Part shown: in pieces, positions 53,291 to 54,483 of the stretch
How positions within the stretch are numbered: position 1 is the first letter of the stretch
Layout of the letters: the number at the start of each line of letters is the position of its first letter
From: Bacillota bacterium
Lineage (GTDB): Bacteria > Bacillota > Clostridia > Oscillospirales > Ruminococcaceae
Direction of reading: 5' to 3'
Length of the DNA stretch: 54,483 bases
Assembly (NCBI GenBank): GCA_023457355.1
Contig: JAEWLW010000084.1
Location: 1 to 54,483, forward strand
The notes under the pieces: generated by a model
Databases searched by the model: none
What the model was told of the DNA's origin: nothing
Seen by the model: only the letters and a program-made list of their open reading frames with translations
Program-made: the position numbers and the translations under genes

Positions 53291-53725
53291 ATGGATAAAA
53301 CAAACGGGTTTTATACACTGAAAGGCTATCAGCTTAATACACATATTGAGCTGACAACCGCCATGGAAGATTATCTCGAAATGATTTATCGCATAACGCA
53401 GGTTAACAGACGCGTGAAGGTCAGTGACCTGTCAAAACGTCTTCATGTAAAGCCGTCTTCGGTGACTAAGATGTTGCAACAGCTAAACGGCGCCGAATAT
53501 ATTCACGCTGAAAAATATGGCGATATCGTTTTAACTGAAAAGGGGCGGAAGATGGGGGAATATCTCCTGTATCGCCACGATGTCATCCACCGTTTTTTAT
53601 GCGTGCTCAACAGTTCTGATAATGAACTGGAGCAGGTCGAAAAAATAGAGCATTTTCTTGACCGGAATACGGTGAAAAATCTTGACTTGCTGATTGAACG
53701 ACTGCAAAAAGCGGATAAGGTTTAG
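53291..53725 (+). CDS. MntR/DtxR-family metal-responsive repressor
   Basis: A 144-residue regulator. The winged helix contains MEDYLEMIYRI (equivalent to the MntR metal ligands Asp8 and Glu11), KVSDLSKRLHVKPSSVTKML and LTEKGRKMG. The dimer domain has YRHDVIHRFL with the His ligand and VEKIEHFLDR with the E-xx-E-H ligands. It is closer to B. subtilis MntR than to IdeR and lacks the SH3 domain. ATG at 53291 has a weak ribosome binding site (CTGGAG); the upstream frame continues to 53240. Divergent from feoAB, so it likely represses them when metal is high. Confidence 0.92.
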   Translation: MDKTNGFYTLKGYQLNTHIELTTAMEDYLEMIYRITQVNRRVKVSDLSKRLHVKPSSVTKMLQQLNGAEYIHAEKYGDIVLTEKGRKMGEYLLYRHDVIHRFLCVLNSSDNELEQVEKIEHFLDRNTVKNLDLLIERLQKADKV

Positions 53726-53822
53726 CCAGCCGATGAGCTTCAAAGCCGGTCGCAGCGGTCAGCGGAGCTTCTGGCCGCACAAGCAGTCTGGGGGTGCGCC
53801 CCGCCTTCGCGATGAACCGCAC
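53726..53822 (+). other. Region between the regulator and repeat copy D
   Basis: No gene. A short GGGGTGCGCCCC palindrome lies near 53791. The AACC...-rich segment has no clear terminator. Confidence 0.35.
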
Positions 53823-54062
53823 AGCTTGTCAAAAACGAACATTTTAGAAAATGTTGCACAAATCAAAAGTTTTGGTCAAGCTTTTTCAAAAGCTTGCAGG
53901 GTTTGGGGCAGCGCCCCAAAGTGCCCTAATCCTGTAAGAAGCGCAGGAGCGGGCACAAAAACAGTCCAGTGGACTGTTTTTGCGGGGAGAACCCTCGCCG
54001 GGGGTTCTCCCCTGTCGCGATAAGCGGCATTTCTAAGCCCCTGCCACTTTATTGACAGCCTG
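53823..54062 (-). repeat. Dispersed intergenic repeat, copy D
   Basis: About 240 bp, opposite orientation to A and C. Start AGCTTGTCAAAAACG, end ATTGACAGCCTG. It includes the ACAGTCCAGTGGACTGT palindrome, GGGGCAGCGCCCC, and GGGAGAACCC...GGGTTCTCCCC. About 80% identical by eye to copies A and C. Confidence 0.88.
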
Positions 54063-54094
54063 ACGCGGCGTTTCAGGTTCCTGAAACGCCGCGT
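54063..54094. terminator. Perfect hairpin abutting repeat copy D
   Basis: Two perfect 15-nt arms, ACGCGGCGTTTCAGG and its complement, with a TT loop. It touches the AGCCTGTCAATAA-type end of copy D. No T tract follows on either strand, so it may not be a terminator. Confidence 0.7.
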
Positions 54095-54198
54095 ATGACG
54101 AAGGGGAGGCAGAACCCGGCCTGGATGCTTTGTAAAGAGACGTCCCGCAATCCTACCCGGTTTATCACGTTTGCTTAAGGGGTATGTGGCGTAATATC

Positions 54199-54329
54199 CC
54201 ACTAAAAGGTTGAAAGGATTGGCGTGCAAATTTATTGCCCTGCAAGGACAAGGAGGCCGATGGGCTGGTGCCCACCAACGACGAGGGCGCCGCAGGACAG
54301 CCGCCGCCAGGACATCAACTTTTTAGTGG
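54199..54329. repeat. Short element with 15-bp terminal inverted repeats
   Basis: CCACTAAAAGGTTGA at 54199-54213 matches the complement of TCAACTTTTTAGTGG at 54315-54329 with one difference. The 131-bp unit is GC-rich inside. ATATTCCACTAAAAA near 48930 resembles one arm. It could be a miniature transposable element; one copy only is seen here. Confidence 0.5.
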
Positions 54330-54483
54330 AACATTAGGGAACCGCTGATTTAATCCATGCGCAGTTTACCAGCGGCTAATTTCGCGTCTGACTGTGTTAA
54401 AAAACAGCCATAAGCGCCAGCTTTATGCCCGCTTTTTGCCTTGTCAGCCACAAAATTCTCTCGCCGTTAACCCGCCCCTGAAT
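54330..54483. other. Window end, no gene seen
   Basis: Contains GGGAACCGCTGATTTAATCC and CAGCGGC nearby, which look like the end of a mobile element, but the window stops before any transposase could be seen. Confidence 0.3.

Overview
The window looks like a chromosomal stretch of a low-to-mid GC Bacillota, most likely class Clostridia near Oscillospirales. This is inferred from strong AGGAGG ribosome binding sites, frequent GTG/TTG starts, U-tract terminators and gene content (YfhO/GT2 pair, TAXI-TRAP, DUF4358 lipoprotein, DUF4368 recombinase remnant, family 1 encapsulin). No 16S or species marker is present, so the genus is open.

Layout. 1-9.6 kb: ribosomal protein S1-like protein, an alpha/beta hydrolase, then a secreted coiled-coil surface protein followed by the MoxR ATPase / DUF58 / transglutaminase-like trio; the last protein lacks the usual catalytic Cys. 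10-14 kb: small membrane protein, GT2 polyprenyl-phosphate glycosyltransferase and YfhO, a probable cell-wall glycosylation pair. 14.4-22.3 kb: YfbR-like nucleotidase, metallo-beta-lactamase-fold hydrolase, 2-hydroxyacid dehydrogenase, TAXI-TRAP transporter, chorismate mutase-ACT. 22.5-25 kb: small membrane proteins and a lipoprotein / SGNH hydrolase operon. 25.3-28.3 kb: tRNA-Leu(GAG) followed by a decayed island (serine recombinase tail, DUF1492 phage protein, hicA and hicB wreckage) with an intact 1-Cys peroxiredoxin and a 26-residue Cys-rich peptide. 28-33 kb: nitroreductase, PII-like protein with a CPA2 antiporter, SDR. 33.4-43 kb: two paralogous TetR regulators, each with twin GACC-N5-GGTC operators; one heads a rifampicin-phosphotransferase-like enzyme plus MFS exporter, the other an ABC ATPase plus a frameshifted drug-exporter permease; MsrAB lies between. 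43-48.4 kb: trehalose synthesis (fused OtsA-OtsB) and phosphorolysis (GH65 plus PgmB) in one operon. 49-53.7 kb: iron block with encapsulin, its ferritin-like cargo, FeoB, FeoA and a divergent MntR/DtxR regulator.

Cross-cutting structure. An imperfect ~240-260 bp intergenic repeat with inverted ends (AGCCTGTCAATAA / AGCTTGTCAAAAA) and internal palindromes occurs four times plus one diverged copy. Every copy abuts a stem-loop at the same end. A second, weaker repeat family shares the block AAGTGGCCTG. These dispersed elements, the twin-operator TetR cassettes and the iron nanocompartment locus are the parts most worth a second look.
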